DNA of 64,000 nt from Nocardioides sp. 503. GTDB lineage: Bacteria > Actinomycetota > Actinomycetes > Propionibacteriales > Nocardioidaceae. A program made the position numbers and the translations under genes. The stretch covers positions 80,996-144,995 of the forward strand of contig NZ_SPUI01000009.1 of the NCBI RefSeq assembly GCF_004522095.1. The letters are read 5' to 3'. Positions 28,863 through 36,831 of this stretch are shown piece by piece; within the stretch, counting starts at the first letter, position 1; each line of letters begins with the position of its first letter. The notes below the pieces were generated by a model. The model ran no database searches, was not told the DNA's origin, and saw nothing but the letters and a program-made list of their open reading frames with translations.

Positions 28863-29257
28863 TGGCGGCCTCCGAAGGGGACGCGCTGCAGGTCGAGCTG
28901 GTCGCGGCCGACCGGACCGTGTGGTCCGGCCAGGCCACGATGGTCATCGCCCGCACCGTCGAGGGCGACGTGGGCGTGCTCCGCGACCACGCGCCCCTGC
29001 TCTCGCTGCTCACGGACGCGGTCGTGGAGATCTCGGCCGAGGAGGGTGACGTCGTCGTCGCCGCGGTCGACGGCGGGTTCCTCTCGGTCGCCAACAACCG
29101 GGTCTCGATCCTGTCCGAGCGGGCCATCCTCGCGACCGACATCGACGTCTCGGCCGCGCAGAGCGAGCTGGAGGAGGCCCGGGCCTCCGACGGCGACGAC
29201 GCCGAGTCCCGCATCCGCCGGGCCGAGGCACGCATCCGCGCGGCGGAGCACGCCTGA
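28862..29257 (+). CDS. atpC: ATP synthase F1 subunit epsilon
   Basis: A 131-residue rotor subunit. The N-terminal beta-sandwich has EGDVGVLRDHAPLLSLL and DGGFLSVANNRVSIL; the C-terminal part is a short helical region, less developed than in E. coli, as common in actinobacteria. The ATG overlaps the atpD stop (TGATG). A 17-bp hairpin 27 bases later ends the operon. Confidence 0.94.
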
Positions 29258-29284
29258 CCTGCACCGATCCACCCTGACCCACAC

Positions 29285-29321
29285 CACGAACGGCGGCCCT
29301 CGATGAGGGCCGCCGTTCGTG
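29285..29321 (+). terminator. Terminator of the ATP synthase operon
   Basis: A perfect 17-bp inverted repeat: 29285-29301 pairs with 29305-29321 around the loop GAT. There is no T-tract, but the very stable stem directly after atpC is typical of actinobacterial terminators. Confidence 0.85.
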
Positions 29322-29328
29322 CTCCCGA

Positions 29329-29334
29329 TAGGCT
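29329..29334 (+). promoter_or_regulatory. Candidate -10 element of the DUF2550 gene
   Basis: TAGGCT in the context CGATAGGCTTC, closely matching the argS element at 7997. The leader is about 20 bases and contains GGGAGGA before the ATG at 29362. Confidence 0.4.
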
Positions 29335-29361
29335 TCACGGACCGAGGGAGGATGGGACCGG

Positions 29362-29802
29362 ATGGCGTGGTGGCAGTGGCTGATCGACATCGCCGGTGTC
29401 CTCCTGCTCCTCGTCCTGGGCTACGGCCTCGCGCTCGTCGTACGCCGCCGGCTGCTCTCCCGACACGGCGGCACGTTCGAGCTCAGCCACCGCGTGCGGC
29501 CCCAGAAGGCGGGGCGCGGCTGGGTGCTCGGGGTCGGTCGCTACTCCGGCCAGGACCTGCAGTGGTTCCGGCTGTTCTCGCTCGCACCCCGTCCCAAGCG
29601 CACCTGGGCGCGTGAGGACCTCTACTACGACGGTCGCCGCGAGCAGCAGGGCGCCGAGCAGGTCTCGCTCTACCCCGACCACGTCGTCATCCACTGCCAG
29701 ACGGCGGCCGGCGAGATCGAGCTGGCGCTGAGCCAGGCCTCGCTCACCGGCTTCCAGTCGTGGCTGGAGGCGCGTCCGCCCGGCACCGACTGGTCGCGGT
29801 GA
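29362..29802 (+). CDS. DUF2550 membrane protein
   Basis: A 146-residue protein with one N-terminal membrane helix (residues ~6-27), then a basic stretch (VVRRRLLSRHGG) and a folded domain with GWVLGVGRYSGQDLQWFRLFS. It matches the DUF2550 family found just after atpC across actinobacteria (Rv1312 in M. tuberculosis, from memory). Function is unknown; the constant position suggests a link to energy metabolism or the envelope. The stop overlaps the MFS start by three bases (GTGA). Confidence 0.85.
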   Translation: MAWWQWLIDIAGVLLLLVLGYGLALVVRRRLLSRHGGTFELSHRVRPQKAGRGWVLGVGRYSGQDLQWFRLFSLAPRPKRTWAREDLYYDGRREQQGAEQVSLYPDHVVIHCQTAAGEIELALSQASLTGFQSWLEARPPGTDWSR

Positions 29803-30974
29803 CGGCCTCCCTGCCCGCCTCGAAGCGGGCGGTCGCCCTGGCCTTCGCGCTCAACGGCGTGATGATGGCGACCCTGATCTCGCGGATCCCCTCCCTGCGG
29901 GAGCGCCTCGACCTCGACAACGGCGCGCTCGGCTTGCTCCTGCTGGCGATCGCGGCCGGCTCGGTCCTGTCGCTGCCCGCGAGCGGCCGGCTGATCGCCT
30001 GGAGCAGCGCTGCCAGCGTGGTGCGTCTCGGCGCGGTCCTCGGCGCCGTCGGCCTGGTGACCACCGCCGTGGGCGCGTTCACGGCCGGCTCGGTGGCGGC
30101 GGCCGCGGTCGGGCTGTTCCTCTTCGGGGTCGGCAGCGGGGTCTGGGACGTCGCGATGAACGTCGAGGGCGCGGAGGTCGAGCGCCTGCTGGGTCGCACG
30201 ATCATGCCGCGCTTCCACGCCGGGTGGTCCTTCGGCAACATCGGCGGGGCCGGGGTCGGGGTGGCGATGGCGGCCTGGGACGCCCCGGTGCCCGCGCACC
30301 TCGGCGTGATCTCCGTGCTGGCACTGGTCGCCGCCCTGGTCGCGGTGCGCGACTTCCTGCCCGTGCGCGTGGAGGAGGAGCACCCGGCCGGCCGGCCACG
30401 CTCGGCCTGGACCGAGCCCCGCACGCTCGCGATCGGGCTGATGGTCCTGACCTTCGCGGTGGCCGAGGGCTCCGCCAACGACTGGCTCTCGCTGGCGATC
30501 ATCGACGGCTACGACGCCCAGCACTGGGTCGGCGTGGGCGGCTACGCCCTGTTCGTCACGGCGATGACGGGTGGCCGGCTGCTCGGTCCCGTGGCGCTCG
30601 ACCGCTTCGGGCGCCGGTCGGTGCTGTGGGCCTCGGCCGCCGGCGTGGCCGCCGGCACCCTGCTGACCGTGCTCGGCGGGCCGGTCCTCGCCGTCCTCGG
30701 CATCCTGGTGTGGGGCACGGGAGCGTCCCTGGGCTTCCCCGTGGGCATGAGCGCCGCGGCCGATGACCCGGTCCGCTCGGCGGCGCGCGTGAGCGTCGTC
30801 GCCACCGTCGGCTACGCGGCGTTCCTCACGGGACCGCCACTGCTCGGCGCCCTCGGCGACGCGGTCGGCACCCTGGACGCCTTGCTCGCGGTGACGGTCC
30901 TCATGGCACCCGCGGCCGTGGCGGTCCTCGCCGTGGGGACACCGGTCAGGCGCCCGGCTCCCAGCCCTCGGTAG
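29799..30974 (+). CDS. Major facilitator superfamily transporter
   Basis: A 391-residue protein with about twelve hydrophobic segments, consistent with an MFS permease. FALNGVMMATLISRIPSLRERL in helix 1 and the first cytoplasmic loop resembles MFS members of the fucose-permease or YfmO-like group, and LDRFGRRSVLW in mid-protein is the second-half loop motif. The substrate cannot be read from sequence. The GTG at 29799, overlapping the DUF2550 stop, is preferred over upstream starts inside that gene. Its 3' end overlaps the convergent lipoprotein gene by 29 bases. Confidence 0.8.
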   Translation: MTASLPASKRAVALAFALNGVMMATLISRIPSLRERLDLDNGALGLLLLAIAAGSVLSLPASGRLIAWSSAASVVRLGAVLGAVGLVTTAVGAFTAGSVAAAAVGLFLFGVGSGVWDVAMNVEGAEVERLLGRTIMPRFHAGWSFGNIGGAGVGVAMAAWDAPVPAHLGVISVLALVAALVAVRDFLPVRVEEEHPAGRPRSAWTEPRTLAIGLMVLTFAVAEGSANDWLSLAIIDGYDAQHWVGVGGYALFVTAMTGGRLLGPVALDRFGRRSVLWASAAGVAAGTLLTVLGGPVLAVLGILVWGTGASLGFPVGMSAAADDPVRSAARVSVVATVGYAAFLTGPPLLGALGDAVGTLDALLAVTVLMAPAAVAVLAVGTPVRRPAPSPR

Positions 30975-31893
30975 CGCCCTCGAAGAAGGTGCGGGACCGC
31001 GAGCCGTCGGTCCCGGTCACCTCGACGCGCACCTCGTCGACGCCGGCGCCGCCCGCCCAGCGCTCCTGGAGCTCCTGCGCACGGCGCGACACCGCACCCG
31101 TGGCCTCGGCGACCGGACCCTCGGCGCGGAGCTCGACGCTCACGACCGTGAGTCCCTGCTCGGCGTCCACGCTGAGCACCAACCGCTCCCGCTCGAGGCC
31201 GCCGAGGTCCGAGGTCCCGTCGACCACCGCGGCCCAGAGGAGACCGTCGGCCGGGGTGAGCGCCGACTCGACCTCGAGCAGGAGGCCCCGGCCGCTGACC
31301 CGCCAGGTCAGGTCGTCGACCGTGAGGGTGCGCCGTGCGCTCGCCTCCTCGACCAGTCCGACCGACCCGACGGCGTCGGTCTCGAGCTCGGCGGTGAGGG
31401 TCGAGGTCCCGCCGCCCTCGGCCCGCAGCTGCGCCTGCCCTCCGAGCACGTCACGGGCCTCCACCAGGAGTGACAGGTCGGCGGCGAGGTCCCGGTCCTC
31501 GAGGCTGCCGACCGAGGCGCTGTAGACGGTCACGTCGGTCGGCTGCGGCACCTGTCCCTTCCCCGGAGGTCGCGGCACGAACGGCGAGCCGTCGGCCTCG
31601 TCGCTGACCTGGACGGCGAGGGTCACGTCCCCGTCCCAGCCGAGGTCCGCGACGGCGTCGAGCAGTCCCGGGACCAGACGGTCCACCGACGCCGTGGTGA
31701 GGTCCTCGCCCACCGCCACCGCGAGTGCCGCGCTGGCGGGGACCTTGAAGCTGCCCTCGACCCACCGGACGTCGGCGTCGACGACGCCGTCGACCGCGGC
31801 CAGGTCACGCTCCGCGGCCGCCGTGTCGGGCTCCTGTGCGCACGCGGTGAGCGTGAGCAGGAGCGCCAGGGCGGCCGGGAGGGCTGGTCTCAT
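30946..31893 (-). CDS. Putative lipoprotein, unknown function
   Basis: A 315-residue secreted protein starting MRPALPAALALLLTLTACAQ, with lipobox LTAC, so it is expected to be lipid-anchored on the outer face. The rest is a mix of strands and helices without known catalytic motifs; two similar halves (LAVAVGEDL and later LSLLVEARDVL regions) hint at an internal duplication. The ATG overlaps the stop of the adenosyltransferase gene (ATGA), so the two form an operon. The function is not recognised. Confidence 0.7.
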   Translation of the reverse strand: MRPALPAALALLLTLTACAQEPDTAAAERDLAAVDGVVDADVRWVEGSFKVPASAALAVAVGEDLTTASVDRLVPGLLDAVADLGWDGDVTLAVQVSDEADGSPFVPRPPGKGQVPQPTDVTVYSASVGSLEDRDLAADLSLLVEARDVLGGQAQLRAEGGGTSTLTAELETDAVGSVGLVEEASARRTLTVDDLTWRVSGRGLLLEVESALTPADGLLWAAVVDGTSDLGGLERERLVLSVDAEQGLTVVSVELRAEGPVAEATGAVSRRAQELQERWAGGAGVDEVRVEVTGTDGSRSRTFFEGATEGWEPGA

Positions 31894-32480
31894 GCAGGTG
31901 AGGATGCCCCGCGCTCGCCGCCGGGAACCCACAGCACGTCGCCCTGCTCCCGGTTGGCGTGGCGGGCCAGGATGAAGAGCAGGTCCGAGAGCCGGTTGAG
32001 GTAGGTGATCGCGAGCTTGTTCATCGTGTCGCCGTGCTGCTCGAACGCGGCCCACGCCGACCGCTCCGCACGCCGTACGACGGTGCGCGCGACGTGGAGG
32101 TGAGCGCCGCCGGGGGTCCCGCCGTTGAGGATGAACGAGCGCAGGGCCGGCAGCGGCTCGTTGTAGTGGTCGCACCAGGCCTCGAGCCGGTCGACGTAGT
32201 CCTGCTCGATGCGCAGCGGCGGGTACTCCGGGTCGGCCACGACCGGCGTGCAGAAGTCGGCGCCGACGTCGAAGAGGTCGTTCTGGACGTGGGTCAGCAC
32301 CGCCACGACGTCGGTGTCGAGGGTCCCCACGGAGAGCGCCAGGCCGAGGGTCGCGTTGGCCTCGTCGACGTCGGCGTAGGCGTGCAGGCGGGGGTCGTTC
32401 TTGGACGTGAGGCTCATGTCGCCGAGCCGGGTCTCGCCGCCGTCGCCGGTGCGCGTGTAGATCCTCGTGAGGTTGACCAT
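31890..32480 (-). CDS. PduO-type cob(I)alamin adenosyltransferase
   Basis: This 196-residue helical-bundle enzyme transfers adenosyl from ATP to cob(I)alamin, making the coenzyme B12 needed by acyl-CoA mutases. Family motifs are IYTRTGDGGETRLGD at the ATP-binding N-terminus and RTVVRRAERSAW plus YLNRLSDLLFILAR near the C-terminus. The gene 0.5 kb away encodes a B12-dependent mutase, so this enzyme probably supplies its cofactor. The equivalent gene also lies near the atp operon in M. tuberculosis. The ATG follows a TAGGGT element by seven bases. Confidence 0.94.
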   Translation of the reverse strand: MVNLTRIYTRTGDGGETRLGDMSLTSKNDPRLHAYADVDEANATLGLALSVGTLDTDVVAVLTHVQNDLFDVGADFCTPVVADPEYPPLRIEQDYVDRLEAWCDHYNEPLPALRSFILNGGTPGGAHLHVARTVVRRAERSAWAAFEQHGDTMNKLAITYLNRLSDLLFILARHANREQGDVLWVPGGERGASSPA

Positions 32481-32487
32481 GCGGCCG

Positions 32488-32493
32488 ACCCTA
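32488..32493 (-). promoter_or_regulatory. Predicted -10 of the adenosyltransferase gene (leaderless)
   Basis: TAGGGT on the minus strand with seven bases to the ATG at 32480. The word CACTAGGGTCG is shared with the promoter before 59068. Confidence 0.45.
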
Positions 32494-32546
32494 GTGGGGG
32501 CCTCCGAGCCGCTCGCGGCGCGCCCGGGCGCAGGTCCGGAAAATTC

Positions 32547-32574
32547 CTCCCCTGCGGGTGCAACCTCAGGGGAG
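32547..32574. repeat. Inverted repeat upstream of the STAS gene
   Basis: CTCCCCTG (32547-32554) and CAGGGGAG (32567-32574) form a perfect 8-bp repeat with a 12-base gap in the divergent region between the adenosyltransferase and STAS genes. It could be an operator or a hairpin. Confidence 0.4.
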
Positions 32575-32597
32575 TGGTGCGCGTCATAGTGAGTGAC

Positions 32598-32603
32598 TAG
32601 GTT
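32598..32603 (+). promoter_or_regulatory. Candidate -10 element of the STAS gene
   Basis: TAGGTT with a short leader to the ATG at 32633 that contains a GGGACGAGG ribosome-binding stretch. Confidence 0.35.
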
Positions 32604-32632
32604 CTTCTACCTTCGCAAGGGACGAGGCAGGC

Positions 32633-32938
32633 ATGGACATCGCGTTCGATGGGCCCACGCTGGTGCTGAGCGGCGACTTCGACGTGCGCAGCACCTGGGA
32701 GGTCCGCAACGCGCTGCACGACCACCTGCACACCTACGACGACGTCGTGGTCGACCTCAGCGGCGTGACCACGGTCGACCACACCGCGCTGAAGGTGCTC
32801 GCGTTCGCCACCCGCCTCGCCGTCCGCGACGGGCACCACCTCACGCTGCGAGGCTGCGGACCCGCCGTGCGCCGGATGCTCCACATCTCCCGGCTGATCC
32901 GCGTGGTGGAGCTCGAGCGCGAGGTCGCCAGCGCCTGA
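32633..32938 (+). CDS. STAS-domain anti-sigma factor antagonist-like protein
   Basis: A 101-residue single STAS domain of the SpoIIAA/RsbV type, which releases a sigma factor by binding its anti-sigma kinase. The phosphorylation-site motif reads VDHTALKVLAFA, with Thr where many have Ser. LVLSGDFDVRSTWEVRNAL is the first helix-strand unit. No anti-sigma kinase or sigma factor is nearby, so its partner must be encoded elsewhere. Confidence 0.87.
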   Translation: MDIAFDGPTLVLSGDFDVRSTWEVRNALHDHLHTYDDVVVDLSGVTTVDHTALKVLAFATRLAVRDGHHLTLRGCGPAVRRMLHISRLIRVVELEREVASA

Positions 32939-32990
32939 CGGCGCGCCGTCCGGGGGCACGGCGTGTCGGATAAGCCACACGTCGCGCCGG

Positions 32991-33004
32991 TTACCAAGTG
33001 GTAG
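32991..33004. promoter_or_regulatory. Palindromic operator candidate before ethylmalonyl-CoA mutase
   Basis: TTACCAAGTGGTAG has TTACC and GGTAG half-sites four bases apart. It covers the expected -35 position (TTACCA, 17 bases before TACTCT at 33014-33019). Similar palindromes precede the 3-hydroxyacyl-CoA dehydrogenase and crotonyl-CoA carboxylase/reductase genes. Confidence 0.5.
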
Positions 33005-33013
33005 GTCTCGTCC

Positions 33014-33019
33014 TACTCT
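33014..33019 (+). promoter_or_regulatory. Predicted -10 of ethylmalonyl-CoA mutase (leaderless)
   Basis: TACTCT ends seven bases before the ATG at 33027, with a 17-base spacer from TTACCA at 32991. Transcription probably starts at the initiation codon. Confidence 0.45.
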
Positions 33020-33026
33020 CGGACCC

Positions 33027-35024
33027 ATGACCGAGAAGGATCGCCCCTGGGTGATGCGCACCTACGCCGGGCACTCGACCGCCACGGCATCCAACGCGCT
33101 CTACCGCGGCAACCTCGCGAAGGGCCAGACCGGCCTGTCCGTCGCCTTCGACCTGCCCACCCAGACCGGCTACGACCCCGACTCGCCCCTCGCGCGCGGC
33201 GAGGTCGGCAAGGTGGGCGTCCCCGTCCCGCACCTGGGCGAGATGCGCAAGCTCTTCGACGACATCCCGCTGACCTCGATGAACACGTCGATGACCATCA
33301 ACGCCACCGCCATGTGGCTGCTCGCGCTCTACCAGGTGGCCGCCGAGGAGCAGAACCCCGACCTGTCGCCCGAGGAGGTCGCCGCCCAGCTCGCGGGGAC
33401 CACGCAGAACGACATCATCAAGGAGTACCTCTCGCGGGGCACCTACGTCTTCCCGCCCGAGCACTCGCTGCGCCTGATCGGCGACGTGATCGCCTACACC
33501 GTCCACCAGATCCCGAAGTGGAACCCGATCAACATCTGCAGCTACCACCTGCAGGAGGCCGGCGCGACGCCGACGCAGGAGCTGGCCTACGCGCTGTGCA
33601 CCGCGATCGCGGTGCTCGACCAGGTCAAGGCGGCGGGACAGGTCGAGGAGGACGACTTCGAGAAGGTGGTCGGTCGGATCTCCTTCTTCGTCAACGCCGG
33701 CGTCCGATTCGTCGAGGAGACGTGCAAGATGCGCGCCTTCGTAGAGCTCTGGGACGAGATCACCCGCGAGCGCTACGGCGTGCAGGACCCCAAGATGCGC
33801 CGGTTCCGCTACGGCGTGCAGGTCAACTCGCTGGGGCTCACCGAGGCGCAGCCGGAGAACAACGTCCAGCGGATCGTGCTGGAGATGCTCGGCGTGACGC
33901 TCTCGAAGAGCGCCCGTGCCCGCGCCGTGCAGCTGCCCGCGTGGAACGAGGCGCTGGGCCTGCCCCGCCCCTGGGACCAGCAGTGGTCGCTGCGGCTCCA
34001 GCAGGTCCTGGCCTTCGAGTCCGACCTGCTGGAGTACGAGGACATCTTCGACGGCTCGCACGTCATCGAGGCCAAGGTCGCCGAGCTGGTCGACGGCGCC
34101 CGCGCCGAGATCGACCGGGTGCAGGCGATGGGTGGCGCGATCGCCGCGGTCGAGTCCGGCTACATGAAGCAGGCCCTGGTCTCCGCGCACGCCGCGCGCC
34201 GCGGCCGCATCGAGAGCGGCGAGGAGAAGGTCGTCGGCGTCAACGTCTACGAGACCACCGAGCCCTCCCCGCTGACCGCCGACCTCGACGCCGCGATCAT
34301 GACCGCCGACCCGCAGGCCGAGCAGTCGGCGCTGGCGTCGGTCGAGGAGTGGAAGGCCCAGCGCGACGAGACCGAGGTCGCCGACGCGCTGGCCGCCCTC
34401 GCGGCAGCGGCCAAGACGACCGACAACCTGATGGCCGCCACGCTGGTCGCCGCCCGCGCGGGCGCGACCACGGGGGAGTGGGCCGGCACGCTGCGCGAGG
34501 TGTTCGGCGAGTTCCGCGCGCCCACGGGGGTCAGTGGCGCGGTCGGGGCGGCCGACGCGGGCGCCGAGCTGTCCGCCGTACGGGAGCGGGTGCGGGCGAC
34601 CGGGGACGAGCTCGGCGGCCGCCTGCGGCTGCTGGTGGGCAAGCCCGGGCTCGACGGGCACTCCAACGGCGCCGAGCAGGTCGCGGTGCGGGCACGCGAC
34701 GCCGGCTTCGAGGTGATCTACCAGGGGATCCGCCTGACTCCCGAGCAGATCGTCTCCGCGGCCGTGGCCGAGGACGTGCACTGCGTCGGCCTCTCCATCC
34801 TCTCCGGCTCCCACATGGAGCTGGTGCCGGACGTGCTCGACGGCCTGAGGGCGGCCGGCCTGGGCGACGTGCCGGTCATCGTCGGCGGGATCATCCCCGA
34901 CTCCGACGGGCGCCGCCTGCTGTCGTTGGGCGTCGCCGCGGTGTTCACGCCCAAGGACTTCGGGCTCACCGAGATCATGGGCGGCATCGTCGACGTCATC
35001 CGGCGCGCGCACGACCTCGACTGA
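33027..35024 (+). CDS. ecm: Coenzyme B12-dependent ethylmalonyl-CoA mutase (Ecm/MeaA)
   Basis: A 665-residue mutase that converts (2R)-ethylmalonyl-CoA to methylsuccinyl-CoA in the ethylmalonyl-CoA pathway. It is a single chain: the barrel domain (about 1-510) contains MRTYAGHSTATASNALYRGN, GLSVAFDLPTQTGYDP, and FRYGVQVNSLGLTEAQPENN. The C-terminal cobalamin domain (about 530-665) contains GLDGHSNGAEQ, the DxHxxG motif whose His binds cobalt from below. The fused form and its sequence fit Ecm/MeaA better than methylmalonyl-CoA mutase or isobutyryl-CoA mutase. A Ccr gene lies 15 kb away, supporting this substrate. Isobutyryl-CoA mutase-like activity cannot be excluded by eye. Confidence 0.88.
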   Translation: MTEKDRPWVMRTYAGHSTATASNALYRGNLAKGQTGLSVAFDLPTQTGYDPDSPLARGEVGKVGVPVPHLGEMRKLFDDIPLTSMNTSMTINATAMWLLALYQVAAEEQNPDLSPEEVAAQLAGTTQNDIIKEYLSRGTYVFPPEHSLRLIGDVIAYTVHQIPKWNPINICSYHLQEAGATPTQELAYALCTAIAVLDQVKAAGQVEEDDFEKVVGRISFFVNAGVRFVEETCKMRAFVELWDEITRERYGVQDPKMRRFRYGVQVNSLGLTEAQPENNVQRIVLEMLGVTLSKSARARAVQLPAWNEALGLPRPWDQQWSLRLQQVLAFESDLLEYEDIFDGSHVIEAKVAELVDGARAEIDRVQAMGGAIAAVESGYMKQALVSAHAARRGRIESGEEKVVGVNVYETTEPSPLTADLDAAIMTADPQAEQSALASVEEWKAQRDETEVADALAALAAAAKTTDNLMAATLVAARAGATTGEWAGTLREVFGEFRAPTGVSGAVGAADAGAELSAVRERVRATGDELGGRLRLLVGKPGLDGHSNGAEQVAVRARDAGFEVIYQGIRLTPEQIVSAAVAEDVHCVGLSILSGSHMELVPDVLDGLRAAGLGDVPVIVGGIIPDSDGRRLLSLGVAAVFTPKDFGLTEIMGGIVDVIRRAHDLD

Positions 35025-35070
35025 CCGGGCGCGAGCCTCGGGGACTCGGGGAGCGTGGGCGGGGTCACTG

Positions 35071-35089
35071 CTAGGCAAGGCTTGCCTCT
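35071..35089. promoter_or_regulatory. DtxR/IdeR-type iron box
   Basis: CTAGGCAAGGCTTGCCTCT fits the 19-bp DtxR/IdeR consensus (TWAGGTWAGSCTWACCTWA) at about 14 positions. It is centred about 25 bases before the predicted start of transcription at the next gene, a position that would normally mean repression by iron-loaded regulator. Confidence 0.6.
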
Positions 35090-35091
35090 GT

Positions 35092-35097
35092 TAGGCT
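35092..35097 (+). promoter_or_regulatory. Predicted -10 of the small Cys/Lys-rich protein gene (leaderless)
   Basis: TAGGCT ends seven bases before the GTG at 35105, so the transcript probably starts at the start codon. It is just downstream of the iron box. Confidence 0.45.
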
Positions 35098-35104
35098 CCC
35101 CTAC

Positions 35105-35311
35105 GTGCCCAAGAAGAAGGCGTCCGCGAAGTCCTCGGTGAGCAAGCTCCCGAAGACCGAGTGCTGCGTCTCCAAGTCCAAGTGCGGGCGGTGCCCGCTG
35201 CGGATGCTCAAGGAGGGCACGCTGCCCGCGGGCTACACGGTGAAGAAGCGCAAGCTCGTCACGGTGGACGGCAAGAAGGTCACCAAGAAGAAGCTCGCGA
35301 AGGCCGCCTGA
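35105..35311 (+). CDS. Small Lys- and Cys-rich protein, unknown, upstream of ferritin
   Basis: A 68-residue, very basic protein (about 19 Lys) starting at GTG. The ends are Lys/Ala/Ser-rich and resemble nucleic-acid-binding tails. The middle carries four cysteines in ECCVSKSKCGRCPLRMLKEG, a CC-x5-C-x2-C pattern that could bind iron or zinc. No signal peptide is visible. An iron box and a leaderless promoter precede it, and a ferritin gene starts 37 bases after its stop, so it is probably iron-regulated and made with the ferritin. I do not recognise the family. Confidence 0.75.
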   Translation: MPKKKASAKSSVSKLPKTECCVSKSKCGRCPLRMLKEGTLPAGYTVKKRKLVTVDGKKVTKKKLAKAA

Positions 35312-35348
35312 CACACTGGCGGTCCGCCGACGAAAGCCGAGGATCCCC

Positions 35349-35873
35349 ATGCCCGCAGCCCGCTTCGCCGAGCAGCTCAACGTCCAGATCGGCAACGAGC
35401 TCGCCGCGCACAACCAGTACCTCGCCTGCGCCGTCTACTACGACGACAAGACCATGCCGCAGATGGCGGCGTTCTTCTACGCCCAGGCGCTCGAGGAGCG
35501 CGACCACGCGATGATGATGGTCCAGTACCTCCTCGACACCGACGTGGACGCGGTCATCCCCGGCGTCGAGGCCCCGGTCTCCTCCTTCGCCGACGTCATC
35601 GCGCCCGTGGCGCTCGCCCTGTCACAGGAGAAGCGGGTCACCGAGCAGATCAACGGCCTGCTGCGGATCGCCCGCGAGGAGCACGACTACGCCTCCGAGC
35701 AGTTCATGCAGTGGTTCATCAAGGAGCAGGTCGAGGAGGTCGCCACCATGAGCGACCTGCTGGCGGTCGTGACCCGCAACCAGAACGACATCGAGGACAT
35801 CGAGGAGTACGTCGCCCGCGAGCAGAAGAGCGGCGAGGTCGACCCGACGGCGCCGCGGATCGCCGGCGCCTGA
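35349..35873 (+). CDS. Ferritin (non-haem, BfrB-like)
   Basis: A 174-residue four-helix ferritin that oxidises Fe(II) and stores it as mineral in a 24-subunit shell. Ferroxidase-centre residues are visible as the glutamate in IGNELAAHNQYLA, the ExxH in ALEERDHAMMM, and the later EEHDYASEQFMQWFIKEQVEE. No haem-binding methionine of the Bfr type is obvious. The C-terminus is extended as in actinobacterial BfrB. GAGGA before the ATG serves as ribosome site. It probably shares a transcript with the small Cys/Lys-rich gene upstream. Confidence 0.93.
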   Translation: MPAARFAEQLNVQIGNELAAHNQYLACAVYYDDKTMPQMAAFFYAQALEERDHAMMMVQYLLDTDVDAVIPGVEAPVSSFADVIAPVALALSQEKRVTEQINGLLRIAREEHDYASEQFMQWFIKEQVEEVATMSDLLAVVTRNQNDIEDIEEYVAREQKSGEVDPTAPRIAGA

Positions 35874-35918
35874 CCCGACGCCCTCCCCGGGGCGCGACCC
35901 GTGGTGCACACTCGGCGG

Positions 35919-36830
35919 ATGAGCCGAGTGATCGTCGTGGGCGCCGGGGTGGTCGGGCTGACCTGCGCGGTCCGCCTGCTCGAGGCCGGGCACCGCGTCG
36001 ACGTGGTCGCCCGCGACCTGCCGCTGGAGACGACGTCGGCCGTGGCGGCGGCACTCTGGTACCCCTACGGCACGCCCGCCGACCCCCGGGTCGCGGCGTG
36101 GGCGGCGCGCTCGTATGAGGTCTTCGAGTCCCTGGCCGCCCGTGAGGCGACCGGCGTACGGATGCTGGAGGGGACCGAGGTCGTCGCACCGGACGCCCCA
36201 CATCCGTGGTGGGCCGACGCCGTGCCGTCGCTGAGGCGGGTGGCGGACGGCTGGTCGTTCGTGGCGCCGGTCGCCGAGACGCCCACCTACCTGCGCTGGC
36301 TCTCGGGTCGCGTGGAGGAGCTCGGCGGCACCGTCACGAGGCTCAACCTGAGCGCCCTGCCCGAAGGCGGGGACCTGGTCGTCAACTGCTCCGGCATCGG
36401 CTCCCGCCTGCTCGCCGCCGACCTCTCGGTCACCCCGGCGCGCGGCCAGGTCGTCCACGTCGAGCAGCACGGCCTCGAGCGCTGGTGGCTCGACGCCGGC
36501 CCGGAGCCGCTGTACGTCGTACCGCGGGCCGACGAGATCGTGGTGGGTGGCACCTACGAGGAGGGGGAGTGGAGCCGCACCCCGTCACCCGAGGTGGCCG
36601 AGGCGATCCTCCAGCGCGCGGCGGTGCTGGTGCCCGAGCTCGCCGACGCCCGGGTGCTGCGGCACCGCGTCGGCCTGCGCCCCGCCCGCTCCGCCGTCCG
36701 CGTCGAGCGCGACGGCCGCGTCGTCCACTGCTACGGCCACGGCGGCGCCGGCGTCACCCTCAGCTGGGGTTGTGCCGACGAGGTCGTCGCGCTGGTCGAC
36801 TCCGCGGGAGATTCACCGGGTACCCGGTGA
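35919..36830 (+). CDS. FAD-dependent D-amino-acid oxidase
   Basis: A 303-residue flavoenzyme of the DAO family that oxidises D-amino acids to 2-oxo acids, ammonia and peroxide. The dinucleotide-binding GAGVVGLTCAVRLLEAGH is at the N-terminus. The family motif VNCSGIGSRLL lies in the middle, and VVHCYGHGGAGVTLSWGCA near the end is the DAO signature. ATG at 35919 gives the usual Rossmann N-terminus; a GTG 18 bases upstream is possible. The last codons and stop fall within a perfect 20-bp palindrome, suggesting that a repeat element supplied the gene's end. Confidence 0.9.
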   Translation: MSRVIVVGAGVVGLTCAVRLLEAGHRVDVVARDLPLETTSAVAAALWYPYGTPADPRVAAWAARSYEVFESLAAREATGVRMLEGTEVVAPDAPHPWWADAVPSLRRVADGWSFVAPVAETPTYLRWLSGRVEELGGTVTRLNLSALPEGGDLVVNCSGIGSRLLAADLSVTPARGQVVHVEQHGLERWWLDAGPEPLYVVPRADEIVVGGTYEEGEWSRTPSPEVAEAILQRAAVLVPELADARVLRHRVGLRPARSAVRVERDGRVVHCYGHGGAGVTLSWGCADEVVALVDSAGDSPGTR

Positions 36831-36831
36831 A
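36812..36831. repeat. Perfect 20-bp palindrome at the end of the D-amino-acid oxidase gene
   Basis: TTCACCGGGTACCCGGTGAA equals its own reverse complement. It contains the stop codon of the oxidase gene and joins directly to the next inverted repeat. Confidence 0.9.

Noticed and set aside
30946..32175. Longer start for the lipoprotein gene, extending through the adenosyltransferase gene
   Set aside because: The internal ATG at 31893 gives a clean signal peptide and lipobox and overlaps the upstream stop, as expected for coupled genes.
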